A DNA stretch of 55,483 nt from Negativicutes bacterium (lineage in GTDB: Bacteria > Bacillota > Negativicutes > JAAYSF01). The DNA is taken from assembly GCA_028707635.1 (NCBI GenBank), contig JAQWAQ010000005.1, forward strand, positions 1 through 55,483. Direction: 5' to 3'. The translations under genes and the position numbers were made by a program. Below, piece by piece: positions 1-7,918 of this stretch. Positions within the stretch are counted from its first letter, which is position 1; every line of letters starts with the position of its first letter. The notes under the pieces are model-generated. The model worked only from the letters and a program-made list of their open reading frames with translations, was not told the origin of the DNA and searched no databases.

Positions 1-399
1 ATCAGCAAACCCTCTCGCTTTGACTAAGCTCTCTATTTCCGTTTCCCGTTGTTTCTCCATTACCATTTTTAGCATTACATCCTGGGCTTTCTGTCGCGCG
101 TCGTCATTTGCTGCACTTTTAATACTTTCGCGTAATAGATCGGATCGTTCACTGCGTATCTTATCACGTTCTAACCGATATTCGATAAAAAAATCTGGGC
201 TAACTACAGGAATAACTTGCTCGGTCTGAACAGGCTTAGCGACCTGAATCGCATTTGACCGGTCGACCTTGGCATTTATATTACTACTATGCCACTGCGA
301 TCCTAGGATGAAGCTACCAACGGCTAAAGCTAAAGCCATTCCTCCGACGAGCAAGCCAGTGGTTAATTTCTTGTATTTAATAAAAGCGACAATCTTCAT
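1..399 (-). CDS. spoIIIAH: SpoIIIAH, stage III sporulation protein AH (3' end outside window)
   Basis: The reading frame begins with ATG at 399 (MKIVAFIKYKK...) and stays open through position 1, so only the first 133 residues are visible. There is a short basic N-terminus, one membrane segment at about residues 14-33 (LLVGGMALALAVGSFILG), then a charged helical region rich in Arg, Lys and Glu (IEYRLERDKIRSERS), as in SpoIIIAH. In the family the extracytoplasmic domain is ring-forming and binds forespore SpoIIQ, making the mother-cell side of the feeding channel. It is the last gene of a complete spoIIIAA-AH order and starts 10 bases after the spoIIIAG stop. The identification rests mainly on position plus topology; the diagnostic C-terminal domain is only partly present. 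Confidence 0.88.
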   Translation of the reverse strand, partial: MKIVAFIKYKKLTTGLLVGGMALALAVGSFILGSQWHSSNINAKVDRSNAIQVAKPVQTEQVIPVVSPDFFIEYRLERDKIRSERSDLLRESIKSAANDDARQKAQDVMLKMVMEKQRETEIESLVKARGFAD

Positions 400-409
400 T
401 AATGAAACC

Positions 410-1021
410 TCACTTTCTTTGCGGTAATACTGTTATTTTATATGAAGGAATACCCAAGCCTGCTTCTACTGCTTTAGTCAAGTTCGTTTTAACGGTAGAA
501 TCATATGCACCTTCAGCGATAATGAGCACACCTTTTATCGGTGGTTTTACTTCTCTAACCATTACTGGCTTATCAGCACCGTTTTCCTTGCCTAATAAAA
601 TTTGCTGGTTTTCCTTAGTTTCTGTTGTCGTTCGTACACCGCCAGCAGGATCCTTTTCTTGAATCATTTTAGTTTCTTTTACTAGGTTCTTAGCATGCTC
701 GTATGTTGCACTAGTCTCAAGTGTAATGCTTACTGCTACAGAACCCGCCCCACGTACCTGCGACAAAAGATTAGATAACTTTGTCTCTAATGCCTCTTCA
801 TAACTACGAGTAACTGATGGTGATGGTATAACTTTGTTAATTTCTCCAGGAGTATCGGTGGGTTTTCTATCTGTTTGGGCATCAAAAACACCACCCAACA
901 ACAAGAGAATAACACCAATAACACCTAAAAGCACTAGCTTAGTATTTACTGCTCCTTCTTTAATTAATTTGCTTGGCCATAGCTTTTTAGATCTTTGAAT
1001 CAGCGCCCCGAATCCGTTCAT
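410..1021 (-). CDS. spoIIIAG: SpoIIIAG, stage III sporulation protein AG
   Basis: The product is about 203 residues, with a transmembrane helix near residues 29-45 (LVLLGVIGVILLLLGGVF) and a soluble domain containing the motif GAGSVAVSITLE and a C-terminal GVLIIAEGAYDS segment, typical of SpoIIIAG ring-building proteins. In the family it forms a large oligomeric ring in the mother-cell membrane as part of the SpoIIIA-SpoIIQ channel. I chose ATG 1021 over the TTG one codon upstream; GGAGG lies about 10 bases before it. It sits between spoIIIAF and spoIIIAH with short gaps, so it is part of the mother-cell operon. Confidence is high because all eight genes are in canonical order. Confidence 0.92.
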   Translation of the reverse strand: MNGFGALIQRSKKLWPSKLIKEGAVNTKLVLLGVIGVILLLLGGVFDAQTDRKPTDTPGEINKVIPSPSVTRSYEEALETKLSNLLSQVRGAGSVAVSITLETSATYEHAKNLVKETKMIQEKDPAGGVRTTTETKENQQILLGKENGADKPVMVREVKPPIKGVLIIAEGAYDSTVKTNLTKAVEAGLGIPSYKITVLPQRK

Positions 1022-1036
1022 CAAGCGATCGCCTCC

Positions 1037-1648
1037 TTAATATAGTAACTTTACATCAATTTGATTTTGGGAAAGTTGATACAATTCTGCAACTGCATGT
1101 TTAATCTTAGCAACTAACTGTGGCCTTAATTCTTTCACCGCACTTGCCTGATCACTATCGCCAAGATTAACCCGGGGAACAGATGCTATATTCCTTCCCA
1201 TAGCGGCTATCCCCGGCTGTACATATACCGTGATATCTTTTATTGATCCAGCCGTATCCCCACTTGCAGCGTTATTGACGGCAACGGTCACTCGAGCATC
1301 AGCAACACCGTCAATTGTTGTAACAATAGCCCTGATCTGTTTGGCTAACTCTTTTTTGTATAGTTCATAAGATAACTTATCACGTTCATTAACCATCGAA
1401 GTTGTAACATTGCCAATGTTCGCTGAACTATTTAACGTAGTTGACACTAGCGATAGCTCTTGTCCTGATGCCAAATGATTTTGAATGATATTAAGCGCCG
1501 GATTAAGGATTGTTAGCATAATACATAGTCCCATAATTACTCTTATAAAGCGCTGCATGCTGCTACTTGGCAGCAGCAATTCCATAAAGGATGCAAAGAG
1601 AACAATAAATATTATATCCTTAATCCAGGCTGATACAGAAGCAATCAT
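1037..1648 (-). CDS. spoIIIAF: SpoIIIAF, stage III sporulation protein AF
   Basis: This 203-residue protein has two hydrophobic helices at its N-terminus (IIFIVLFASFMELLLP and a second through VIMGLCIMLTILNP), followed by a soluble domain that contains VDGVADARVTVAV, the ring-building-like segment seen in SpoIIIAF. The family is part of the SpoIIIA complex in the mother-cell membrane facing the intermembrane space of the engulfed forespore. The start ATG 1648 follows a purine-rich GGGAGGGATATA ribosome site. It lies between spoIIIAE and spoIIIAG with gaps of under 30 bases, consistent with one polycistronic message. Confidence 0.92.
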   Translation of the reverse strand: MIASVSAWIKDIIFIVLFASFMELLLPSSSMQRFIRVIMGLCIMLTILNPALNIIQNHLASGQELSLVSTTLNSSANIGNVTTSMVNERDKLSYELYKKELAKQIRAIVTTIDGVADARVTVAVNNAASGDTAGSIKDITVYVQPGIAAMGRNIASVPRVNLGDSDQASAVKELRPQLVAKIKHAVAELYQLSQNQIDVKLLY

Positions 1649-1676
1649 TATATCCCTCCCATCCGCATGGCTCCTA

Positions 1677-2837
1677 TCATCTCAACATCATTGCGACACT
1701 TCCAGCGCCAATAATCATTGTTATAACTAGAAAGAACATTAAGGCAACTGTTAATACACAGGCAAATACCAATAGTAGATTATTTCCCATAGCATCCAGG
1801 CATTTTGCCATCTTCTCGTCGCCCATCGGTTGAATAAGTGCACCGGCAATTTTAATAATAACCACTAACGACAGGAGTTTAATCAGCGGAAAAACACATA
1901 TGAGTAGAACAGCCATTACCCCAAAAATGCCTACCGCGTTTTTTAACAGCAACGAAGCTCCCATAACCAGTTCGACTGTGTCGGCAAACATTTTTCCGAC
2001 AACGGGTACAAAGGTAGCTGTTGCATATTTGGCTGTTCGCAGAGTCATTCCGTCAGCCACACTTCCAGCCACACCCTGAATAGTAATAATACCGATAAAT
2101 ATGACCATGGTAAAGCCAAGAACAACCATGCCAGCCTGTTTAATAATTCCTGTCAAATTATTCAAACGGTATTTATCGGTAAGATAGTTAACAAACTCGA
2201 GGCTTGCCGTCAGTAATAACAGGGGTAGTACTACATCTTTTACTACTACACTGACCGAGCTGACCACAAATAACATAAGCGGTGTAAATAACGCTGCCGA
2301 AGTCAGCGCGCCAACGCCTGCCAACAGAGTGATCATAAGCGGCAGCAGCGCTTCCATAAAGCCTACCATGTAGCCAACTGTATCACGAGCTAAAGTCAAG
2401 GCATTATAAAAAGCCGTTAAAGCGATTACGGCCAAAAAAATGTAACACAGGCTATAGGCCAATAGCGATATACCTGATTGATTAAACGAGTTCTGTAAAT
2501 TTTGCAGCATAGCACATAATACGGCTAAAAACAGTAGTTTACCAAGCAAGTGAAGATTCGCCGCGCATTCTTTGAATAATTTATTAATTAAATTTTGCCA
2601 AAGATTCTGCCAACTGAAGTCGATTCCTTTGCTGGCAATGCCCTTTACAGTCGTGTTTGTGAGGAGGGGAATATCTTCATTCATTTCTTGATTTACTTTA
2701 GTAATAAAGTTATTTATCTCATCCGGCGATAACGTATGAAATAATTCTCTGGTTATATCATCTTGATCCACTGGCGAAGCTAGGACAACAGTAGAGAATA
2801 AGAGCAGTGACAATGCTACCATGACATAAATTTTCAT
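1677..2837 (-). CDS. spoIIIAE: SpoIIIAE, stage III sporulation protein AE
   Basis: The largest SpoIIIA component here, about 386 residues. It opens with a signal-like segment (MKIYVMVALSLLLFSTVVLA), then a short soluble region, then many hydrophobic helices (including LMITLLAGVGALTSAALFTP and VAVLLICVFPLIKLLSL) over the rest of the chain, as in polytopic SpoIIIAE. In the family it acts in the mother-cell membrane in the feeding-tube transport apparatus. An upstream ATG at 2855 would add six residues, but ATG 2837 gives a clean signal sequence with GAGGTGGAG upstream, so I prefer it. The gene overlaps or abuts spoIIIAD (stop at 2852), suggesting translational coupling. Confidence 0.92.
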   Translation of the reverse strand: MKIYVMVALSLLLFSTVVLASPVDQDDITRELFHTLSPDEINNFITKVNQEMNEDIPLLTNTTVKGIASKGIDFSWQNLWQNLINKLFKECAANLHLLGKLLFLAVLCAMLQNLQNSFNQSGISLLAYSLCYIFLAVIALTAFYNALTLARDTVGYMVGFMEALLPLMITLLAGVGALTSAALFTPLMLFVVSSVSVVVKDVVLPLLLLTASLEFVNYLTDKYRLNNLTGIIKQAGMVVLGFTMVIFIGIITIQGVAGSVADGMTLRTAKYATATFVPVVGKMFADTVELVMGASLLLKNAVGIFGVMAVLLICVFPLIKLLSLVVIIKIAGALIQPMGDEKMAKCLDAMGNNLLLVFACVLTVALMFFLVITMIIGAGSVAMMLR

Positions 2838-2851
2838 TCCTGCACTCCACC

Positions 2852-3238
2852 TCATGGAATCAACCTGACGATGGTATCCAAAACCAGCGCAATAATCGGA
2901 ATAGCCAAAACCATAATGAATACCTTCCCAGCAAACTCAATTTTGCCGGCAATTGCTCCTTCGCCGGCATCACGACATACTTGAGCCCCAAATTCTGTTA
3001 TATAGGCAATACCGATGATTTTTAAAATAGTATTTAGATATGTATAGCTGATATTAGCCTTTTCGGCTAAATCACGAAATAAATTTAGTACTACACCAAT
3101 TTTGCTCAGCACTAGCAAAAATATAATGGTTACCAAAACAAGACTTAACTGAACAGCGATTTCTGGACGCTCGCGTTTAAGAATCATAATTAAGAGTGTT
3201 ACGACAAACCCCAAGCCGACGATTTGAATTATATCCAC
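2852..3238 (-). CDS. spoIIIAD: SpoIIIAD, stage III sporulation protein AD
   Basis: A 128-residue, very hydrophobic protein with roughly four membrane helices (for example IVGLGFVVTLLIMILK and VFIMVLAIPIIALVLDTI), matching SpoIIIAD in size and in its place after spoIIIAC. It is thought to be an integral membrane part of the SpoIIIA export or feeding machine. The start is GTG at 3238, six bases after a GGGGTG ribosome site. SpoIIIAC and SpoIIIAD are related families; here AC is 65 residues and AD about twice that, as usual. Confidence 0.92.
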   Translation of the reverse strand: MDIIQIVGLGFVVTLLIMILKRERPEIAVQLSLVLVTIIFLLVLSKIGVVLNLFRDLAEKANISYTYLNTILKIIGIAYITEFGAQVCRDAGEGAIAGKIEFAGKVFIMVLAIPIIALVLDTIVRLIP

Positions 3239-3250
3239 ATTTTACACCCC

Positions 3251-3448
3251 TTAGAACAACTTGAAAACGTCCTGCACAGTGGAAAATAAGCGTCCTAAAA
3301 GCTGTACAACCCAAAACAGCACTATTGTGAAGCCTGCTAGCGTACATAAGTGTGCCATATCTTCTTTACCAGCTTGTTTTAGTGCGGTATGAAAAACAGA
3401 CACTAATATACCTACTCCTGCGATTTTAAACAACAAGTCTAACCCCAT
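3251..3448 (-). CDS. spoIIIAC: SpoIIIAC, stage III sporulation protein AC
   Basis: A 65-residue protein with two predicted membrane helices (LLFKIAGVGILVSVFHTAL and LAGFTIVLFWVVQLLGRLF), the normal length and topology for SpoIIIAC. It lies 12 bases upstream of spoIIIAD and 22 bases downstream of spoIIIAB in the operon. The motif LKQAGKEDMAHL between the helices is characteristic of the AC/AD pair. Its mechanistic role is not settled; it is a membrane subunit of the SpoIIIA complex made in the mother cell. Confidence 0.92.
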   Translation of the reverse strand: MGLDLLFKIAGVGILVSVFHTALKQAGKEDMAHLCTLAGFTIVLFWVVQLLGRLFSTVQDVFKLF

Positions 3449-3470
3449 TTCCAGTCCTCCCCTTTTCTGA

Positions 3471-3989
3471 TCAGATTAAAACTATCACTACTGCTAATCC
3501 CCCGCACACACCTAAATATCGATACATTTTTGAATTCTGATCCCGTAATTTGAGTGCATCACATTCAATTTTCGCTAATTGTTCTTGAACCATATCGAGA
3601 TAATTGGTCTGTTCATCACGGCTTGTTGAGCCCAAATTGGCGCCAAAAACAACTAATACCTCAATTTCTGGTTTTTCAAGTACTAAATCGTGAGTTTCAC
3701 TAATTGCTTGTTGAAGAGCTTCTTGAGGTGTCATCCAACCGTTACCTTTAAGGATTGTAGCCGTTTTCTGGAAAAGCTCCTTTACTGCACCGCATGTCCC
3801 GTTAGTACAATTAATTAAAGCCTCGGCAAGTGGTAAGGAAACATAACTTATGTAAGATTTAAGAGACCCAATGCAACTGATAATCTGACGAATTTGTCTC
3901 GGTCGCTCACAGCACCGATTGGCATACAGAAAACCTATGCTCGTACCTGAAGCGATAATAATGATTCCGCCAAGCATCTTCAACCACAT
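3471..3989 (-). CDS. spoIIIAB: SpoIIIAB, stage III sporulation protein AB
   Basis: A 172-residue protein with an N-terminal membrane helix (LGGIIIIASGTSIGFLYA), a long helical soluble part containing GANLGSTSRDEQ, and a C-terminal membrane helix (YLGVCGGLAVVIVLI). This hairpin-like arrangement resembles SpoIIIAB and the GspF/type II secretion platform family to which it is distantly related. The gene starts at ATG 3989 inside the end of spoIIIAA (stop at 3980), an overlap that implies coupled translation. It is expected to partner with the SpoIIIAA ATPase at the mother-cell membrane. Confidence 0.92.
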   Translation of the reverse strand: MWLKMLGGIIIIASGTSIGFLYANRCCERPRQIRQIISCIGSLKSYISYVSLPLAEALINCTNGTCGAVKELFQKTATILKGNGWMTPQEALQQAISETHDLVLEKPEIEVLVVFGANLGSTSRDEQTNYLDMVQEQLAKIECDALKLRDQNSKMYRYLGVCGGLAVVIVLI

Positions 3990-4975
3990 GCTTTCACCCC
4001 TTGCCTATGTAGATATAATGAATCCCCAGTCTTGACCTCAATAATTTCCTTAATCGTGCCGATTGTCGGACTATCACTCAAAATAATGTACCGTTCAAAG
4101 AACCTTCCTTTTACTAACTCGCCAACATAGGGGCGATTAGCCACTTCGTCCACATCCTGTCCGTGCACGGTCGCAATAACGCTAATACCTGCATTTAAGG
4201 CCTCTCGTACGGCATAAGCGTCCTCCTGCCGACCAAGCTCATCAGTAGCAATTACCTGGGGCGACATAGACCTTATTAGGATCAACATTCCCTCGGATTT
4301 TGGACACCCATCCAGAACATCGACCCGGACACCGAGATCAACGGTCGGAACACCATTTAAACAGGCAGCAATTTCTGACCGTTCATCAACTACGCCTATC
4401 TGCACACCTTTAAAACTGCTACTCCTTGTACTTAGAGTCCGAATCAAATCTCGTAATATTGTGGTTTTACCACAGCGAGGCGGTGATATGATCAAAGTAC
4501 TCCAAACCTTTTTTTCGCCGTTTATAATATAGGGTAGAACAAGGTCACAACATCCTTTGACCTCACGGGCTAGACGAATATTTAACGAGCTAATATTTTT
4601 GATAGCTTTAAGTTCTCCGTCCTTCATAATGGCCTGTCCCGCTAAACCAATCCGGTGCCCTCCCTTGACTGTAATAAATCCCATCTTTAACTCTTGTTCC
4701 AGCGCATAAATAGAATTTCGACAGATTAACTGAAAAGTTCGCCCAATATCCTCCTGCGTACAAAAACAGGCATATTGGGCGTCTTGGATTAACCTACCCT
4801 CCAAACTAATCATGAAATCTTCTGTACCCAATACCAATAGTAACGGTTTATCAACCCGAAGTCGTATCTCGGTTATGCTGGCTGCCCGGCTAACTGGGAT
4901 ACGTCCTAGCACAGTAACGATATTGGGCGGAAGTATCGAAAATATTTGATTATGTATAATTTCATTAATACTCAT
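3980..4975 (-). CDS. spoIIIAA: SpoIIIAA, sporulation ATPase of the secretion-ATPase (GspE/VirB11-like) type
   Basis: This 331-residue protein carries a Walker A motif PPRCGKTT at about residues 165-172 and a Walker B segment VIATDELG at about 241-248, plus the GGHRIGLAG stretch common to SpoIIIAA. It is the cytoplasmic ATPase thought to energise the SpoIIIA channel in the mother cell. It is the first gene of the operon; GGGAG sits just ahead of ATG 4975 with AAAGGTGG a little further up. The gap to the preceding gene holds a terminator and a candidate sigma-E promoter. Length and motifs match the family well. Confidence 0.94.
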   Translation of the reverse strand: MSINEIIHNQIFSILPPNIVTVLGRIPVSRAASITEIRLRVDKPLLLVLGTEDFMISLEGRLIQDAQYACFCTQEDIGRTFQLICRNSIYALEQELKMGFITVKGGHRIGLAGQAIMKDGELKAIKNISSLNIRLAREVKGCCDLVLPYIINGEKKVWSTLIISPPRCGKTTILRDLIRTLSTRSSSFKGVQIGVVDERSEIAACLNGVPTVDLGVRVDVLDGCPKSEGMLILIRSMSPQVIATDELGRQEDAYAVREALNAGISVIATVHGQDVDEVANRPYVGELVKGRFFERYIILSDSPTIGTIKEIIEVKTGDSLYLHRQGVKACG

Positions 4976-4997
4976 CTCCCGACCACCTTTCTTTACA

Positions 4998-5028
4998 TAG
5001 ATATGGGTTAGAAAATGAGTTTATTCCA
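4998..5028 (-). promoter_or_regulatory. Candidate sigma-E-type promoter of the spoIIIA operon
   Basis: Reading the minus strand between the preceding terminator and spoIIIAA, GGAATAA is followed about 15 bases later by CATATCTA. This resembles the sigma-E pattern (ATA-containing -35, CATA-starting -10), which drives spoIIIA in Bacillus. The match is partial and the call relies on the known regulation of the operon. Confidence 0.4.
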
Positions 5029-5031
5029 CTA

Positions 5032-5064
5032 TTACAAATAAAAAATCCCGGATATCCGGGATTT
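5032..5064 (-). terminator. Rho-independent terminator after the CD1247-like gene
   Basis: Positions 5043-5064 form a perfect 22-base palindrome (AATCCCGG/CCGGGATT core). On the minus strand it is followed directly by a T-rich run (TTTTTTATTTG). It separates the upstream zinc-ribbon gene from the spoIIIA operon. Confidence 0.88.
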
Positions 5065-5087
5065 CATCGTGATTAGATAGTTTTTTA

Positions 5088-5522
5088 TTATATTCCGGGA
5101 TGGATCCTATTGCTGATAACGTGTGAATTCATGTCATAATGCATATCATCTGTTTCTAGTACATTGTCATAAACTACTTCACCACAATGCGGGCATGTAA
5201 CTTCGACAGCGTCGTCATCATCAAGCAATTCTGATTCAAACGCTACAGCTTCGTGGCAAAAAGGGCATTCTACCTCAACATATTCTTCATCATAACTTTC
5301 TTCATAAACCTCTTCTTCTAGTTCAGTTAAATCCTCATCAATAGTTTCCACATAGTCTTCTAAATCCTCATGTACCATTGTTACATTGTTGATTTCTTCA
5401 GCCATGTCATCAAGAACGTCAATAATGTTCAAGAGTAACTTACCTTCTGTCGAAGCGTCGCTCACATTAAGTCCATGTGTCAACCCCTGTAAATATGCAA
5501 CCTTTTCCTTAATATTTGCCAT
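5088..5522 (-). CDS. CD1247-type acidic protein with C-terminal zinc ribbon
   Basis: A 144-residue acidic protein. The N-terminus (NIKEKVAYLQGLTHGL, about residues 3-18) matches what I know as the CD1247 N-terminal domain of clostridial small proteins, sometimes mis-annotated as AraC-type regulators. A very acidic coiled segment (about 45-82) follows, then a zinc-ribbon with CPFCH near 86-90 and CPHCG near 114-118. No DNA-binding helix-turn-helix is seen. AAGGAG precedes ATG 5522. It is a single-gene unit between two terminators, with a leader of about 160 bases. Function is unknown; a regulator or an RNA-polymerase-associated factor would be guesses. Confidence 0.75.
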   Translation of the reverse strand: MANIKEKVAYLQGLTHGLNVSDASTEGKLLLNIIDVLDDMAEEINNVTMVHEDLEDYVETIDEDLTELEEEVYEESYDEEYVEVECPFCHEAVAFESELLDDDDAVEVTCPHCGEVVYDNVLETDDMHYDMNSHVISNRIHPGI

Positions 5523-5685
5523 AAAATCAACTCCTTTTAACAGATATTCAGCGCGATAATGATATTATGTCCAAACAGAGTTAAATTCATGATAAACATA
5601 AGAAAAGACTCAGCTTTCGTCATGTCCTTTTGGAGGTTGGCGAAAACTTGTTCGTCTTATTTTTAATCGAAAATTACATTTTCTA

Positions 5686-5724
5686 GTAAAATAAAAAACA
5701 GGCATTCCAGCTTTAGAATGCCTG
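5686..5724 (-). terminator. Rho-independent terminator after efp
   Basis: A 9-bp stem (CAGGCATTC/GAATGCCTG, 5699-5724) with an 8-base loop is followed on the minus strand by TTTTTTATTTT. It closes the aroQ-pepP-efp unit a few bases after the efp stop codon. Confidence 0.9.
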
Positions 5725-5730
5725 CTCACT

Positions 5731-6288
5731 TTATGCTCGTTCAATATATTGACCACTACGCGTATCTATTCGTAGAACATCACCAATATTGATGAACAAG
5801 GGTACCTTTACAGTATAGCCTGTTTCAAGCTTAGCCTGCTTTGTACCGCCGGTAGCTGTATCACCGCGAATCCCAGGATCTGTTTCTACAACTTTAAGTT
5901 CAACAGCATTCGGGAGATCCAATCCGATAATATTTCCTTGGAATAAATTAATCGATATCGTCATGTTTTCTTTGAGGAAGTTAATCGCATCTGCCAGTTT
6001 ATCAGCACCAAGTTCAATCTGATCATATGTTTCATTATCCATGAATACATACATACCATCGCTCTCGTATAAATATTGCATTTGGCGGCTATCGACATGA
6101 GCTTTAGGCATCTTCTCACCGGCATTGAAAGTTCGTTCAACAACCGATCCAGTACGCAAATTTTTTAACTTGGCACGCACAAAGGCTGCGCCCTTACCTG
6201 GCTTAACATGTTGAAAATCAACTACCTGCCATACATCACTGTCGATTTCGATTGTCACACCTGTACGAAAATCATTACTTGAAATCAT
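5731..6288 (-). CDS. efp: Elongation factor P
   Basis: A 185-residue protein, the usual EF-P length, with the three-barrel layout. The domain I loop carries [10 protein letters not shown] at about residues 27-36, placing a lysine at position 32, the residue modified (5-aminopentanolylation in Bacillus) in this branch. The C-terminal [14 protein letters not shown] and GQYIERA signatures are present. EF-P enters the ribosomal E site and relieves stalling at polyproline stretches. It starts 16 bases after pepP, the classic Firmicutes aroQ-pepP-efp arrangement, and ends at a terminator. Confidence 0.97.
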   Translation of the reverse strand: MISSNDFRTGVTIEIDSDVWQVVDFQHVKPGKGAAFVRAKLKNLRTGSVVERTFNAGEKMPKAHVDSRQMQYLYESDGMYVFMDNETYDQIELGADKLADAINFLKENMTISINLFQGNIIGLDLPNAVELKVVETDPGIRGDTATGGTKQAKLETGYTVKVPLFINIGDVLRIDTRSGQYIERA

Positions 6289-6304
6289 TGCCTTACCCCC
6301 AAAA

Positions 6305-7375
6305 TTAAGAATCTAATTCTATAAATTGTTTGCTACTTTTAGTTAAAATTTCCACATTGTGAGCAGTAACCACTACGGTATCTTCAATTCTTACACCGCC
6401 CCACTCCGGGATATAGATACCGGGTTCTACGGTTACAACCATGTTTTCGGCAAGTACACCCTGCTGGTTCGATGGTGAAAGCCTTGGCTCTTCATGAATG
6501 AAAAGCCCAACTCCATGCCCTAGGCCATGACCAAAGTATTCACCATAATTGTGCTTCTTGATAACTATCCTGGCTGCAGAATCAACACTTTGGCACGAAT
6601 TACCTGATTTGATCTCTTGTAACCCTGCCAACTGGGCCTTTAACACCACATCATAAATTTCGTGCTGTTTTCGCGTCGCTTTGCCAACACAGACAGTTCG
6701 CGTAATGTCTGAGTGATACCCCTGATAAACAGCTCCGAAATCCATTGTTACCAAATCACCACTTGCAATCTTTTTGGGCGATGCGACTCCATGCGGAAGT
6801 GCCCCACGAACGCCTGATGCCACAATAATATCAAAAGCCACTTTTTCAGCACCTAACTGACGCATCTTATATTCCAATTCAAGCGCTATATCCTGTTCAG
6901 AGACACCAGGCTTTAGAAATGATAATATGTGTGAAAAAGCATCATCGGCAATTCTAACAGCCTGTTTTATTAAGTTAAGTTCTTTAAAATCTTTAATCAC
7001 TCTTAAATGGTCAATTGTGACTGGCACTAAATTTTCTTCGTCTATAGCTTGGACAAAGTTTTGATAAATTGCAACCGTAGTAAAGTCGCTTTCAAAGCCA
7101 ACTCGATCCAAACATTGATCTTTGATCAAAGAGATCAATGTTTCATAAGGGTTTATATCATGCTTTACAATTTCGTAATGAGCCGCCTGCATAGCAGCCT
7201 GTTCAATATAGCGAAAATCAGTTATTAAAAAACTTTTTTCTCTGCTTATTAACAGCATACCAGCTGTTCCTGTAAAACCGCTAAAATAGCGCCGATTCTC
7301 GGGTTTGTTGACAATTAACGCTGACAAATTCTTGTCCGCCATAAAGGCGCGCAATTTTATCAACCTGTCTGTCAC
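6305..7375 (-). CDS. pepP: Xaa-Pro aminopeptidase (M24 family)
   Basis: A 356-residue M24 metallopeptidase. The N-terminal creatinase-like domain ([17 protein letters not shown]) precedes the pita-bread catalytic domain, whose five metal ligands are visible: D212 (MDFGAVY), D223 (HSDITR), H287 (GHGLGHGVG), E317 (VEPGIY) and E331 (RIEDT). It removes N-terminal residues ahead of proline in the cytoplasm. The start overlaps the aroQ stop by four bases (coupled translation). Pairing with efp may reflect a shared theme of proline handling, but that is speculation. Confidence 0.93.
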   Translation of the reverse strand: MTDRLIKLRAFMADKNLSALIVNKPENRRYFSGFTGTAGMLLISREKSFLITDFRYIEQAAMQAAHYEIVKHDINPYETLISLIKDQCLDRVGFESDFTTVAIYQNFVQAIDEENLVPVTIDHLRVIKDFKELNLIKQAVRIADDAFSHILSFLKPGVSEQDIALELEYKMRQLGAEKVAFDIIVASGVRGALPHGVASPKKIASGDLVTMDFGAVYQGYHSDITRTVCVGKATRKQHEIYDVVLKAQLAGLQEIKSGNSCQSVDSAARIVIKKHNYGEYFGHGLGHGVGLFIHEEPRLSPSNQQGVLAENMVVTVEPGIYIPEWGGVRIEDTVVVTAHNVEILTKSSKQFIELDS

Positions 7376-7827
7376 TCTCTATCACCACCCACTAGGCTTA
7401 CCGCCGCATTTAACGCTAGGATATAGCTATGTACTCCAAAGCCACATATTGTACCATTGACTACAGCGGAAAGTACAGAATAATGACGAAATTCTTCTCG
7501 TTTATAGATATTAGACAAATGCACCTCAATGGCTGGCAAATTTACAGCCGCTAAGGCATCTCTAACAGCAATGCTATAGTGGGTGAAAGCAGCGGCATTA
7601 ATAATTAAACAATCATAACGCCCCACTGCCTGCTGAATGGTTTCGACCATCACTCCTTCATGATTGGTCTGAACACACTCAACATTGAGTCCCAGTAGAT
7701 TGGCAGAATGAGTAATCTTGTTATTAATATCATTAAGGGTCAATGTGCCATATATTCCTGGCTCACGTTGGCCGAGAAGATTCAAGTTCGGACCGTGGAT
7801 GACTAATACATGCGGTTTTTTCTCCAT
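7372..7827 (-). CDS. aroQ: 3-dehydroquinate dehydratase, type II
   Basis: A 151-residue type II dehydroquinase, catalysing the third step of the shikimate pathway (3-dehydroquinate to 3-dehydroshikimate). Family signatures are clear: HGPNLNLLGQREPGIYG with the catalytic Tyr near the N-terminus, NAAAFTHYSIAVRDAL, and EVHLSNIYKREEFRHYS with the active-site His. I chose ATG 7827; a GTG at 7836 would add three residues but is itself part of the AGGTG that serves as ribosome-binding site. It is the first gene of aroQ-pepP-efp. Confidence 0.95.
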   Translation of the reverse strand: MEKKPHVLVIHGPNLNLLGQREPGIYGTLTLNDINNKITHSANLLGLNVECVQTNHEGVMVETIQQAVGRYDCLIINAAAFTHYSIAVRDALAAVNLPAIEVHLSNIYKREEFRHYSVLSAVVNGTICGFGVHSYILALNAAVSLVGGDRE

Positions 7828-7918
7828 AACATGCACCTACTCACTGCCTTTTCATTAGCTTTTATATTTTACCACAATCTGATTAATTTGCCTAGAATAT
7901 CTTCTTCCAAAAAATTGC

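Noticed and set aside
5608..5650. Calling a c-di-GMP-I riboswitch ahead of the CD1247-like gene
   Set aside because: Key blocks are altered (GCCAACC for GCAAACC, GACGAAAGC for GACGCAAAGC) and the second helix is not convincing; reported only as an unusual leader.
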